A stretch of DNA of 64,000 nt from Miscanthus floridulus (taxonomy: Eukaryota; Streptophyta; Magnoliopsida; Poales; Poaceae), in assembly GCF_019320115.1 (NCBI RefSeq), contig NC_089588.1, positions 116,346,123 through 116,410,122 of the forward strand, given 5' to 3'. Positions 8,249 to 19,236 of the stretch are shown here, one piece after another; within the stretch, counting starts at the first letter, position 1; each line of letters starts with the position of its first letter. The notes beneath the pieces are model-generated. The model was given only the letters and a program-made list of their open reading frames with translations, was not told the DNA's origin and did not search any database. A program made the translations under genes and the position numbers.

Positions 8249-11200
8249 TTACACGTTCAGCAAGGATTGGATAGCTAATATTGCACGCAGGCGAATCTGG
8301 TCGGCTTCTTCCATTTCTTTGATATCGTCATCGGCAGCACCCTCCACAGGCTTGAGTTTCTTCTTCATGGCTAAAGCTTTGCGAGCTTGGATATCTCTTT
8401 CTTGCTGAAGGGCTTTGACGGCATTGGGTAGCTGGTTTTCTTCTTGTTGAGCATGAGTTAAGGCTGCATCGATTTCTTTCAATTCAGCCAATAGAGCTGC
8501 CTTCCTTGCCGATAGATCCAAGATTTTCTGCTTAAGTGCAGCACCCGAAGTCTGCAAGTTGACGATGCCCTTGTGCTTCTCATCAGCGATTTGTTTCAGT
8601 TGTAGCATCTCTCCTTTAAGTTGAGCTTGAGCTGCTCTATCGGCAATGCGCTGAGCAGCCCGTTGATATTGCAGTTGACGGCTTTCTAAGTGAGCTGCTG
8701 GGAAGAGTATTTCTTCAACATCGGCAGGGACCTGGCCACGAATTGTTTTGAAAATTGCCTTTGCGGGGTCCGAGTCGTCTACCAGTTGGGCGGTACTTTG
8801 CTGTAGCAAGTTCAGGAGAGTTTCCAACTTGGATTTAGTCTCTGCCGATATTGTTCCCAGTGCAAGGGAAGAACTTGTTTCCTCTCCATCGTCGTCAGAA
8901 ATGTCAATGGCAAAGGAAAATAGGCTGTTCGGGGAATCTTGTTCCTGAAAGAAAGACAAGGAGATCAATCAGGGGTAAATATGAGTATTGTAAAATCAGA
9001 TAGGTTGATCGGTTTACCTGTTTCAAGGCAATTTCCTGTGCTTGACTGGAGGAAGCCACCTGGAGTATGTCGTGTGGATCGGCTGAGCTTGCCGATGGGA
9101 TATCCTCTGTGACTTCATCGGTGGTGGGCTCTTGAGGTATGATGACCGATGACATTGGGGCAGATGTAGGGATCGGCATAGACCTTTGTCGTTTTGGTTG
9201 TGCTTCAGTATCTGTTGAAGCTTTGCGCTTTGCTTGGACATCGGCAACAATTGGCTGGGGGGCATCGACACTTGTTGGTTGTGAAGCTTGGGCATCTGGT
9301 ACGTTTGCCGATGTACCCAATTGTTGCTGTAAAACAAGTGTGAGATATGATATTTAACAGATAAATGTAAAGTCAAGAAGCTACCTCTGAAGGAGTGGTG
9401 CTTGATATCGGCGGAATTGCCGATGATGATCCAGTAGCAGCTCTTACCCCCTGATGATTAAGGTTAATATAGTTTGTGATCGGCATAAGTGAAAATAAAC
9501 AAGGTTGTTACCTTAAAGGCTTTGACCAAGGTTGTAGCAGCGGCCGATGGAGTAGCCCTGGATGTAGCCAATTTGGACTTAAAAGTGATGGTCTTGGTAC
9601 GAATCTTCTGGTGGGTCAAAGCGGCTAAGGTGGGAGCGTTGTAGCCGATCGGCGATGTTGGGGAAATAGGCCGGAGGTTGAAGGGTTTCCCACTTTTGCT
9701 CACCGATGGTGCTGGGTGGTTAACCTGTTACAAGGGAGTCAGTTATTGATAAATGAAAGGAAAAGTAGAAGGGAGTTCGAGGAAACTTACCGCGTCGTCG
9801 GGGATGGCATATTCAGAATCAATCATGTGCCGATATGTGTGAGCAGAAGTCGAGAACAGTTGCTCTTTCCACTCTCGCCACCATTGCTTGTATGACTCGG
9901 TGATGAAAGATATTGGTGTCCAGGTGGATATATCAACATCTGTAGTATCGGCATCAGGAGAAAGTTGTACTACCTTGTTCCAGTCTGTTCCACAGGTGAT
10001 TGTTTCCCTGGGTTTGATCACATCGGCAAAACAGAGTTTGATTGGCAGTTGCCCAAAAGCCAATTGGCGGGATACTGCCGATGGGTTGTAAAATTCATAT
10101 GTAATATTGGTGTTTTTCCCGCTGCCGAATGTGTTTACTGGAATTGCCCTGGGAGTGATGATAGCCATCATGAGCTCATTATCTTGATTCAGAGTGTCAT
10201 CGGCAAAGTTGAAAAGAAGGGGGAATCTGTTTTCTTCGTCGATATAAGGCACCCAGGCCCTATGATCACGAGAAAGACCATTATAGAAGCTTTGAAAGAA
10301 TCTGCCGATTTGGTCTTCGTTGGCTTCTGTTCCAGGAAGGACAATTATGGCTTCACCAAAATTGAGGGGTGAGCGTGTTGCCGATTCATCATCCCCGAGC
10401 ACATAATCTTCAGCAATTTCTCGTGGGAATTGTTGAGCAAAAAAGTCCCATTGCAAACGTTTGTGCATATGGGCATTCAGCCACATGTTGATGAACCACC
10501 ATGGGCCTCCCAAGTTGCCAATGGGTTCGCCAAGCAGAAGTTTCTGAGACACTTGGTGAAGAAGATGATAAGTGGAGCTCAGAAGGTATCGGCCAAGAGG
10601 AAACCTTACGCCATTAGCCAGAAGTTCAGCTGCAGGGAGGAAGGCGTTGGTTGGTCCTACTGATCGACCACAGAAGATAAATTTTTCTAACCACATATTC
10701 AGGAATGTGGCATGTTCCCTCTGGCTAGGTGTCCCGGTTTTCTGGTACTCTTGAATATATCCTGTCCAACCGCCGATGTTACGGGTATTCACTCTATATT
10801 CAGGCTTTCTACCAAAGATGGAGCCTTCATCGGCAGTTGAGATGTCCAAGCCAGTAAGCATGTGGACATCGGCAAGGGTGGGGGTAGCTGGGCCATGTCC
10901 AAACATAAAAGTATTGGTCGTATCTGACCAGAAATAAGCAGCTGCAATCATCATTGATTCATTTTTCTGCATATCGGCAATAGAGAGCCTGATACATTGG
11001 TCTAACTTTCGTTCTGCCCAGTATACTTGCATCGATCTATTAACCCTCAAATACCAATCTTTCCACCCTTTGGTGGTTTTGGGCCAAGATCGGAATGTGT
11101 CTTTCCACAAGTTCAGGGAGAAATTTTGGGCTCTAAAGGGGATTCTGTTAACCTCTGCGTTGATCAGATCGGTTGGATCTGGGTTGCCCATCGGTCCAAG

Positions 11201-11377
11201 GCATTGGACGTGTGGCTGATCGGTTGGGATAATTAATTTGTTGCGCAGTTCCTAGGGTTATGGAATCCAGAAGACAGAAGAAAGGAAAAATCACCAACTG
11301 AATAAATTTACAAAAAGATCAAAGTAAAAGGTAATGGAAGTGGAGCGAACCGCGGGGACGTCGAAGTTGATGGCCAT
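8249..11377 (-). CDS. Antisense plant mobile domain (PMD) protein, six exons
   Basis: Exons on the minus strand: 11377-11351, 11251-9791, 9724-9512, 9450-9385, 9326-9018 and 8944-8249. All introns have GT-AG ends and all junctions are phase 0, giving about 923 residues without a stop. The start is the first in-frame ATG after the TATA box at 11541-11548. The 27-bp first exon is less certain because its donor (GCG/GTTCGC) is weak; without it translation could start at the ATG at 11191. The second exon carries a clear PMD / aminotransferase-like domain (FWSDTTNTF and TPTLADVHMLTGLDI motifs). Exons 3-5 are Ser, Ala and Pro rich with a basic KRKAS...PKRQR stretch that could be a nuclear signal. 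The last exon is a long coiled coil. PMD proteins such as MAIN and MAIL1 are nuclear and tied to transposon silencing. The function in this element is unknown. Confidence 0.88.
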
Positions 11378-11540
11378 TGTCTTGAGGAAGGTGGAGATAT
11401 GAGCCGGGAACTTGAAGTTAGCGCCGGAGAAGGGTTCTTGTTGGTCGAGGTTGCGCGGTTGTTCGTCGGAGTCGCCGCCGGAGAGAGAGAATGCCAAGGA
11501 TTGGAGGCTGAAGATAGAAAATGAGGGTTCCGGAGAAATC

Positions 11541-11548
11541 TATTTATA
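11541..11548 (-). promoter_or_regulatory. TATA box of the antisense PMD gene
   Basis: The minus strand reads TATAAATA in a GGCTTATAAATAGA context, about 165 bases upstream of the ATG at 11377. The plus-strand region 11378-11972 otherwise holds no sense gene and is the likely antisense promoter and leader. Confidence 0.65.
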
Positions 11549-11956
11549 AGCCGCCCAGAATAAGGGTATTTTGGACTTATCTCTATGACGCGCGCATATA
11601 GGTCAAGGCGGTGCAGAGGGATATGGTAACTATTCGCGCGATAATCAGGGGATTGTACAGATGAGTTGATAACAAGTAATCATGACTTGGAAGGGATATC
11701 GATACATGATATTTTAATTCTTAAAATGGCAGCATTATCATGTTAGGATCTTGCCGATGGGTTGTTGTTTTGGTATCTCAATCAAGGCAAGAGTGGTTGG
11801 TGATTGTGCGATATTTACTGAAGTGCGTGGATCAAGATTAGATTTGATTGGATTTGATAACAAATCAAGTTTTGGCTTGGAGAATGAGTTACGGTAATTG
11901 GGCAAAGGCAAGCGTTATCTGGAGTAAATTTCGGAGCATTAATGGTTTTATACTCC

Positions 11957-11972
11957 GAAATTGGGGGGCATG
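11957..11972 (+). promoter_or_regulatory. Polypurine tract
   Basis: GAAATTGGGGGGCATG lies directly upstream of the 3' LTR start, where the plus-strand primer of an LTR retrotransposon sits. The purine run is G6 with a short pyrimidine break. Confidence 0.65.
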
Positions 11973-12831
11973 TGTTGACACCGTTTTTTTTGCACGTGTC
12001 AAAATAATCGGAGTGGACCAATCGGCAAGGGGAAAGTTATTGAATACTTTGATAGCCAATAAAAGCCAGTTTGTAAAAATGGTTGCCGATAGTTGGTGAT
12101 GATCGATGGAAAGGATGATTTGGACTCAGGCGTTGCCGATGAGGTTGGAGGAGTTGTTGTCGATGCCGATGAAAGGAGACTTAAAGACTACTGCCGATGA
12201 AACAGGGAGTATGCCGATGAAGGAAGACTTGAAGACTATTGCCGATGAAGTAGGGAGTCTGCCGATGAAGGAAGACTTGAAGCCTACTGCCGATGAAATA
12301 GGGAGTATGCCGATGGAAAGGACAGTGAGATTTCCATCGTAATTAAGGCGGACAGGGAAATAGATAGGAGTTGATTTCCTTTTCTGTATTTGCTAGGTTA
12401 TGATTCGTGTAAGAGTCACGTGTTTCCTTAGATATGGGATTGGTGTCCTAGTTGTGTTTGGTTGTGTCTCTTTAGATCAGGGTATAAATATGGAGTAAGG
12501 GGCAATGTAAAAAAAATAATATCAATCAATATCAAAACTAACTTTTACTCCTATTTGCATCTACTTTTCGGCGACTTCGTCAATTTGCATATTTTTCTTT
12601 TTACGAGTTCTCATTGATTCGGCGAGCTGCATCGTTTCAGCGCGATCTTCGGCGATTCTCGAGTTCCGCGTGAGCACCTCTTGGCCGTGGCTTCCGGGCG
12701 TATCGCTGTTGTCAGGACCAAAGTGTTCGTTTCTTCATCCTTGTCGATTAACAGGTCAAATCGACTGGCACGCTTTGGATATCGATTCGGGTATTAGCCC
12801 TTTGTGTTTGCAGATCACTTTTGCATCAACA
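11973..12831 (+). repeat. 3' LTR of the Tat element
   Basis: 859 bp, TG...CA, matching 353-1211 at all but two positions. TATA box at 12483-12490; 48-bp repeat at 12193-12320. Followed directly by the target duplication GTATT (12832-12836) and then by the rest of the interrupted minisatellite. Confidence 0.97.
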
Positions 12832-13094
12832 GTATTTCACCGAACAAGTTTCTCCAAATCGCCGACCACGTTTCTCCAAATCTCCAACATATTTCGCCGA
12901 ACAAGTTTCTCCAAATCGCCGACCACGTTTCTCCAAATCTCCAACGTATTTCACCGAACAAGTTTGTCCAAATCTTCGACCACGTTTTTCCAAATCTCCA
13001 ACGTATTTCGCCGAACAACTTTCTCTAAATCACTGACCACGTTTCTCCAAATCTCCAACATATTTCGCCGAACAACTTTCTCCAAATCACCAAT
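12832..13094 (+). repeat. 57-bp minisatellite (copy A, interrupted)
   Basis: Units of 57 bp (CACGTTTCTCCAAATCTCCA...) begin at 326, 12867, 12924, 12981 and 13038. The first unit is split by the Tat element. Because 57 is a multiple of three, all frames tend to stay open. The minus strand reads a 19-residue period (FGEIRWRFGETW...), which I treat as a by-product. The array lies in the 3' part of the old gypsy element. Confidence 0.9.
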
Positions 13095-13103
13095 CGCCGA
13101 GCA

Positions 13104-13600
13104 GCACACATCTTGTCTCTAAGCTCTATGGAGAAGACCAAGTCTCTGATCTCTTCCTACACGTGCTACGGGCTCCGTGCTCTACGTTATGGGTGGTCGG
13201 CTACGGTTCCTTGGTCATACCTATTCCTCCTACACATGCACGAGCTCTACGCTCGATGTTATGGACTATGGGCTAGCCAAGGCCAAGAGCACAATAGAGA
13301 ACTAACTGCTCGGATGCCACTAATACCATGTTTATCTCCAAATTATTTCGCCAACCGCTGAGCAGCACATGTTCTACTCCTTTCTCTATGGAGAAGACCC
13401 AGTCTCCGATCTCTCCCTACACGTGCTACGGGCTCCGCGCTCTGCGTAATGGGTGGTCGGCTATGGTTCCTTGGTCATGCCTGTTCCTCTTACACGTGCA
13501 CGGGCTTCGCGCTCGACATTATGGACAATGGGCTAGGTAAGGCCAAAGAGTTCAGTAACGAACTAACTGCTCGGATGCTATTTATACCATGCACAATTGC
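13104..13600 (+). repeat. Two direct repeats of about 258 bp (copy A)
   Basis: Unit 1 begins near 13104 (AGCAGCACACATC) and unit 2 near 13362 (AGCAGCACATGTTC). Both continue through GGAGAAGACC, ACACGTGCTACGGGCTCC and GGGTGGTCGGCTA and end near ACTAACTGCTCGGATG. No gene is seen; the interval up to 13740 is equally empty. Confidence 0.8.
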
Positions 13601-13739
13601 GTTAGGGTTAATATTCCAATGATTTTTCACCGTAATACCAGCAAAAATATGCACATGTCAACAATTATACATATACATAAATGTTTGTTTGTGCCCTTGT
13701 GCATTCTAACTACTTTCTCTAGTTAATACAGTGTGACTC

Positions 13740-16700
13740 TCCAAGCAGATCACTGAGCTTCGCCATCATCGTCCGTCTCGCCGAACAGGTCGATGTCACC
13801 GGCCAGCTTATTCACGGCACCCTCCACCTCATCCTCCAGCTACTGGTGCTTCGCCTTGCCCATCCCTTTGGTGAATCTGGCCCCTATCGCCTAAAGGTCA
13901 ATGGCTGGATAGTGGGACCAAACCACCGCAAGGGCATGGGTAATGGCAGTCACAATGGCGTCGTGGTTGAAGCCCTTGAAATTTTCCCACGCTGCCTTGC
14001 ACCTCTAGATGATGGTGTCCAAACATGGCAGTCTGCCATTGGGCTGAGGAGCCGCCTCCAGGTCGACGCAGTTGAGCACCGGTTTAACTCCAGCGACTAC
14101 GGTGTCGAACTTGTTTCTTTTGGTCCTGGCCTCCTACACCAGCACATCAAATTGTGCCTTGACCCTCTAATGGTAGTCTGCAAGCATTTCAAGGTTCCAT
14201 CAAGCAAGGAACTACTTGAACAGTAACTCTAACCAGGAAGTACACACCTTTTAGCTCCTCAGCTAGTTTGTCTGCTCGCCATGTCTCCTTCGCCTTCTCC
14301 TCTCAGAGTTGGTTGACGGCTTGGTGCAGCTAGCCAAGCTTCGCATCTTGCTCTACAAGCAAAATAGTCATCAACAAAGATATGGTTGTTCAACAATACA
14401 AAGCACGTTCGTCGATATGCCGTACCTGTTTCCTACTCGGATACATTTCTGAGCTACTCGGACTTCCGCTCCAGCTGCTCGGAAGCACTCGACAGCTGCT
14501 CGGAGATAGTGGCTAGCTGCTTAGACTTGCCACGCAGCAGCTCGGACATGGTCACCAGCTGCTTTGATAGGATGCCCTTCTGATACTCTTTGTCCTGCAT
14601 GTTGGACTCAGCAAGGTCTTGCTTGCGCTGGGCCTTCTGGATATTCTTCTCCATAAGGTTCATCACCTCCTTTGGTTTTTTGTTCTTCTTGGCAAGGGGC
14701 GCCATCCTCTTTATCAGCTGGCGCCGCTGCTCGGTAGTTTGAGTTATCCCCTACAAAAATGCCAAGATTATGAAGAAGAACAATCTCCAACGACAAAAAT
14801 GAACATTATAGATGTAGTACTAACCTTGATCTATTTCATCACTCTAGTAAGGGCAGAGTCCAATCTCTTTAGCTCCGTGGTGGTGTCCTCCTCCTCAACA
14901 ACCACCACATCATCGGTGCGTCTGCGAAGGATTCGGACAGCTTGGGGTCGAGGTTCTTCATGTTCGATCTCTTCCACCTCGTCCTCCTCCACCTTGGCTG
15001 GAGGCACCACCGGGGGGCTCCGTGGCCAGACAGTGGGTCCGACCATGCCTTGAGATGCCTCGGGAGGCGTTAGCTGCTCCTTGGGCGCCACCGGCTTAGC
15101 CGCCCTCGACTCGAGCGTGGCACTGACATCTCCTACATTTGCCGCTGAAGACCCGGTGTTTTCTGGCATTGCCCCGGGCATCGTTGCCGAACCATCCGCT
15201 GTCGGCGCTAAGTGTTCACCATCGCCAAGTTCACCAGCAGCGGTAGTCGACTCCTCTGCAGGCCATCAAGCACCTAGGGACTTCGAGACAGGGTCCACTG
15301 GCATCTCTTCTGCCATGGGGCCAGCCTTCGTTTGCTCGTCAGTCTAGATGGGTGGGGCCAGATACTCCGTACGCCTCGCTCTACATCAGATCAGATCGTC
15401 ACTCGCTAAAAAAGGATAAGGATATGACAACCAAATAACTCCAAGATAAGGGTACTTACGTAGTGGTTTTCTGATAGATTTTTCTAAACCGATGCTGCCT
15501 ACCCGAGCACCTAGCCGTGGCCTTGGGGTCGACGCCTGTGACTTGGGGTGGAGGTGCTGCAGTCTTCGCCATCGGCCTCTCCTTCACCTGCCGCTCTGGG
15601 GCTCACATTGCTTGCTGCTCGGGGACTCCCTCTGCCCATTGCTCTGGGGCTCCCCTCATGTGCTGCTCGGAGACTCCCTCTACCCACCGCTCCAGGGCTC
15701 CCCTCGCCTACTGCTCGGGGACTCCCTTTACCTGCTGCTCGGGGACTCCCTTCGCTTGCTGCTCGGGGGCTCCCATCACCTGCTATTGGGGGACTTCCTA
15801 CCCTTCCGTCGATTGTTCCTCCAAGCGTGCTGCGCGGAGGCGCCTTCATGCTCGGTGGAGGAGCAACTAGAACTTTGTCATCATTCGACCACTCGAACAT
15901 CGCGGTACTCCACGTTCGAGTGGTCTGGTCATCACCAAGCGAGATGCCACCCGGCTTAAGGGGGGTGGCACTTGCCATCTTTCTCTTCTTCCAGGCTAGC
16001 TCGTCTGCCGCTACCCTCTTCCCCTAGATTTTCTCTGACACCAGCGATGGACTCACTGATGAGATGCTGACGGCTCCCTCTTTAGGCTGTTTCAATGGCC
16101 GGGCATCTACTGCCTGCGGACAATTGCCCCTCGGCACACCCAAGAAGTACACCACCCTTTCCTACGAATGGATCTTTGTATAAGTGAATCAGTCCACTGC
16201 TCGACAATGACAGAAGATAAAAAATGTCAGGAACACACAATTGAGATATTTACCTAGGGATGTAGATTTTTGCAGTGAAAGGGTCTCGTCTGCCCTAGCA
16301 AATGGAGCGAATAGCTCTACAACCCGCTCTTGCACTATGTCCCTCGACAACATCTTTGTCCTCTCCCGGGTACCGTCGGTCTCCCCATTGAAATCAAAGG
16401 CTGTGTGAGCCATCTCCTCTCAGGGCTGCACGCGACGCACTATAAAGCTTGTCACCACCAATCCACTGTTGGTCTTCACACCCTTTATTAAGCCAAGGAG
16501 CTCCCTCACTTGCTCCATATCAGCACTGCTTGGCATCTCCGACCAACTCTTCTGGCTCTCCGGGATGTGGTCGGCATCGCAGCGGACGACAGGGTGGCTC
16601 TACTTCATATAAAACCACCTGGCGTTCCACCCCTTCAGCAATGTGTTTAGTGGCACAGTAAGGTACTCGCTCGCCATTCCATCGCGTAGCTAAAGATACA

Positions 16701-17154
16701 CTCCACCGACCACCTTGGAACCACCACCGCCTCTTTTCTTCAGCCAGAACAGGTGATGGAAGAAGTTGAAGTGGGGAAGGATTCTGAGATACGACTCAAA
16801 GAAATGGATGAAGATAGAAATGTACAATATGGTGTTTGGGTGGAGGTTGCACAGACTAATTCTCTAGAACTCCATCAAATCCCTCAAAAATGGGTGAACA
16901 GGAAAACCTAACCCGCGCCAAAAGTAGTCCTCAAATACCATAGCTTCATCGGTAAGAGGCATGGGGAAGGGCTCACTGAGGGTCGGCCGCCGTCTGGCGG
17001 TGACGTGGTTGGGAAGAACGCCCGCCTCCACCAATCTGTTGAGCTCCATCTCCCCTAAGCGCGACTGCACCCACTCTTCGTCACGACAGGCTCTAGCGCT
17101 CACTTTCTTTGGGCTCGCCTTCTTTGGGTTCACAGCTCCCCTCTTCAGCACCAT
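13740..17154 (-). pseudogene. Antisense gene of an old gypsy element, Transposase_28-type (copy A)
   Basis: Minus-strand open pieces at about 17154-16864, 16413-16189, 15978-15511, 15181-14831 and 14705-14454 line up with the grass protein family annotated as putative gypsy-type transposon (Transposase_28). In order: a basic N-terminus, the globular domain with FEDYFWRGLGFPVHPFLRDL, an AFDFNGETDGT segment, eight SPRAA-type octapeptide repeats (24-bp DNA repeats at about 15620-15790), an acidic EEDEVEEIEHEE stretch, and a coiled-coil end. A tryptophan codon of copy B is a stop here near 16862, and other breaks occur. It sits between pol and the 3' LTR, opposite in strand to pol. The name reflects family usage only; transposase activity is not established. 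Confidence 0.72.
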
Positions 17155-18212
17155 CTCTCAGATCCGGATGAGGATTGGCGGTGAAAGCATGCGGGGATGT
17201 GAATCTAGAAATGTGAGGGCTAAGGAAGAAGATGAAATGGCAAAGTGGCAAAGGTGGGAGCGCGGGATGCAGAGGTGCAGTTATAAAGCACTCCCCCACC
17301 TTTTCGCATTAGAGGGTTTTTGGGAAACCATTCATGTGATTTGCGCCTCTCTAAATTCTCCGCAACAGCAAGGTGGGCCGTTACCTGGGCTTTCGCGCAA
17401 CCGTGGCCTGTTTCGCTGATTTATCTCCACAATTTGTTACGGCTCGCCGAATATTCGCCAACTTCTCCACCAATCGTTATGGCTCAATAATTACTACTGT
17501 ATAGCCATTACTCTGGTATTTTCTCTATGATTTGTTTTCTCCAAGATTTCCTCTTGTGGCTCAGGGAATGTGTTAGCATTATGTCTCGGTTCCTCGCCGC
17601 ATTGGGGATTTTTCTTTAGTTGACTCTTGTTTCTGACCCTAGCACCACATGACTATGTCACCTACTATCAGGCTCGGGGGCTAAGTGGGCACACTTCACC
17701 TTGCGGTGAATGTGCTTTTTCTCATCTCGGGGCTACGCCCGAGGACTGACTACTTGCTTGGCTGGTCTTCTACTATTTTTCTACTTTGGACCCTAGCACC
17801 ACATGACTATGTCATGTACTATCAGGCTTGGGGACTAAGTGGGCATACTTCACCTCGCAGAGAATGTGTTTGCTTTATTTTGGAAGACTCTGTGCCTCTT
17901 AAAGCTGAAGAAGACTATCTCTTTTTCTCGTGGACGAACACTAAGTGGGCACACTTGGTCCACTACGAAGAAATTTTCGATTCTGAACTTGAGCTCCTTA
18001 CACCCTAATGGCAAGCCGTACTTGGGTTACACTGCTCAGCTACGGTTCATGCTGCTCGGTGATGGTTCACGCTGCTTGGCAACTGCTCACAACTGCTCGA
18101 CAACTCATCACGATGGTCGAACCATGAGTCTGACTGCTCGGCTTTGTTCGCACCTGCTTGGACAAGCTCAAGACGATGTTGCACAATGAGTACAAGGTGC
18201 TTGGGGACTAGC
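17155..18212. other. Non-coding 3' region of the old gypsy element (copy A)
   Basis: No gene. Two direct repeats of about 158-bp spacing start with GACCCTAGCACCACATGACT (near 17635 and 17790) and contain CTAAGTGGGCACACTTCACC, with a third short echo near 17942. Such repeats are common between the internal genes and 3' LTR of gypsy elements. Confidence 0.6.
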
Positions 18213-18683
18213 TGTGGGGGTATGACCCCAAATACCCATGGTAGACCACATGGGTTGCACCCCCCAGGGTGGCCCAGCCCGTGAGATTAAGCCTTGCGGG
18301 GCACGACTCTGCTTGGCGCCTCCCGCAAGATACTGGGAAGATATCCTAAAGATGCTACGAGATCTGTTAGGATACTTATGATCCCATGATTCCTGTAATC
18401 TATTATTACTTTTCGATTATCTCTCAGATCTAACCGACTTGTAACCCTACCCCCGGACTATATAAGGCGGGCAGGGACCCCCTTTAAACTCACACAGTAT
18501 CATACGATAGCCAATACAATCCAATAGACCATAGGAGTAGGGTATTATGTCATACTGATGGCCTAAACCTGTCTAACTCGTGTGTCTCTATTCCCTTCTT
18601 GTTCTTGATTACACGCCTCTCTGTCCATCAATCTACCTTCGTGGGATACCCCTCGGAGGACTGCAGACGATTATTTGTCAACA
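18213..18683 (+). repeat. 3' LTR of the old gypsy element (copy A)
   Basis: 471 bp starting TGTGGGGGTATGACCCC and ending TTTGTCAACA. A TATATAAGG box lies near 18469. It follows the pol relic and antisense gene in the order expected of a gypsy element. No matching 5' LTR exists in the window, so the element is 5'-truncated. The duplicate is at 53813-54282. Confidence 0.82.
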
Positions 18684-19236
18684 GTGTTCGTGATTCTTTT
18701 GGCTACAAATCTTTTGATTAGTTAATCTTTACTCATACTTGTTTACGGGATCGCCATTCGCCCTTACGACAAATGCTCTAGTAGAAGGGCCCTAATAGAG
18801 ACGGATAACCCTTGTATACACACTAGAGTAGTAGTCAATAGCGTAGACGTGGTGTTTAGGCTGGAGGCTACCTTCATTTGCCTCGTACTCCATGGTTGAG
18901 AGGTAGGTGGCAGGTGCTGATAGCCCCGTCCATCCCTTGTAATCCCCCACATCTAGGTACGACATAGAGCTATAGGCTAGAAATGCTTGGCAGACCAGGC
19001 GTTCTCCAGTGCCCGAAGTGAGTAAGGGTAGAGTTTGTCTATTTATAGACCCTATAACCAAAGTAATCCATCTCAACCTTTACCAACTTTATCCTTGTGC
19101 TGTCCTTAGACAAACTAGCTAGAAGAGTACCTCCATTCCATGTGGAAAATACGATATCCTGAATATATACGGGTGAAATGATACAACGGTAATTCCGTGC
19201 GCTTGCGGATTATTTCTGTATGCATTAAGAAATACC
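18684..19236. other. Unclassified sequence between LTR and TRIM (copy A)
   Basis: No gene or known element recognised. Open frames here are short and do not look like proteins. The duplicate is at 54283-54837. Confidence 0.5.

Larger units (their letters stand above)
353..12831 (+). mobile_element. Young Ty3/gypsy Tat-lineage LTR retrotransposon with antisense PMD gene
   Basis: A 12479-bp element bounded by TG...CA LTRs of 859 bp and flanked by the 5-bp target duplication GTATT (348-352 and 12832-12836). The order is LTR, primer-binding site, gag, protease, RT, RNase H, a second archaeal-type RNase H, integrase, antisense gene, polypurine tract, LTR. The second RNase H domain and the extra antisense gene before the 3' LTR are hallmarks of the Tat lineage. 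The LTRs differ at only two positions that I found (631 C against 12251 T; 1191 T against 12811 C). At the commonly used grass LTR rate of 1.3e-8 per site per year this gives roughly 0.1 million years. Copy B holds the empty target site near 48436. Confidence 0.97.

Noticed and set aside
12821..13036. Overlapping open frames across the 57-bp repeat, or a CRISPR-like array
   Set aside because: The units are contiguous with no unique spacers, so it is a minisatellite; its period keeps all frames open.
15492..16027. Leu- and Cys-rich plus-strand open frames
   Set aside because: Shadows of the 24-bp repeat coding for SPRAA-type repeats on the minus strand.
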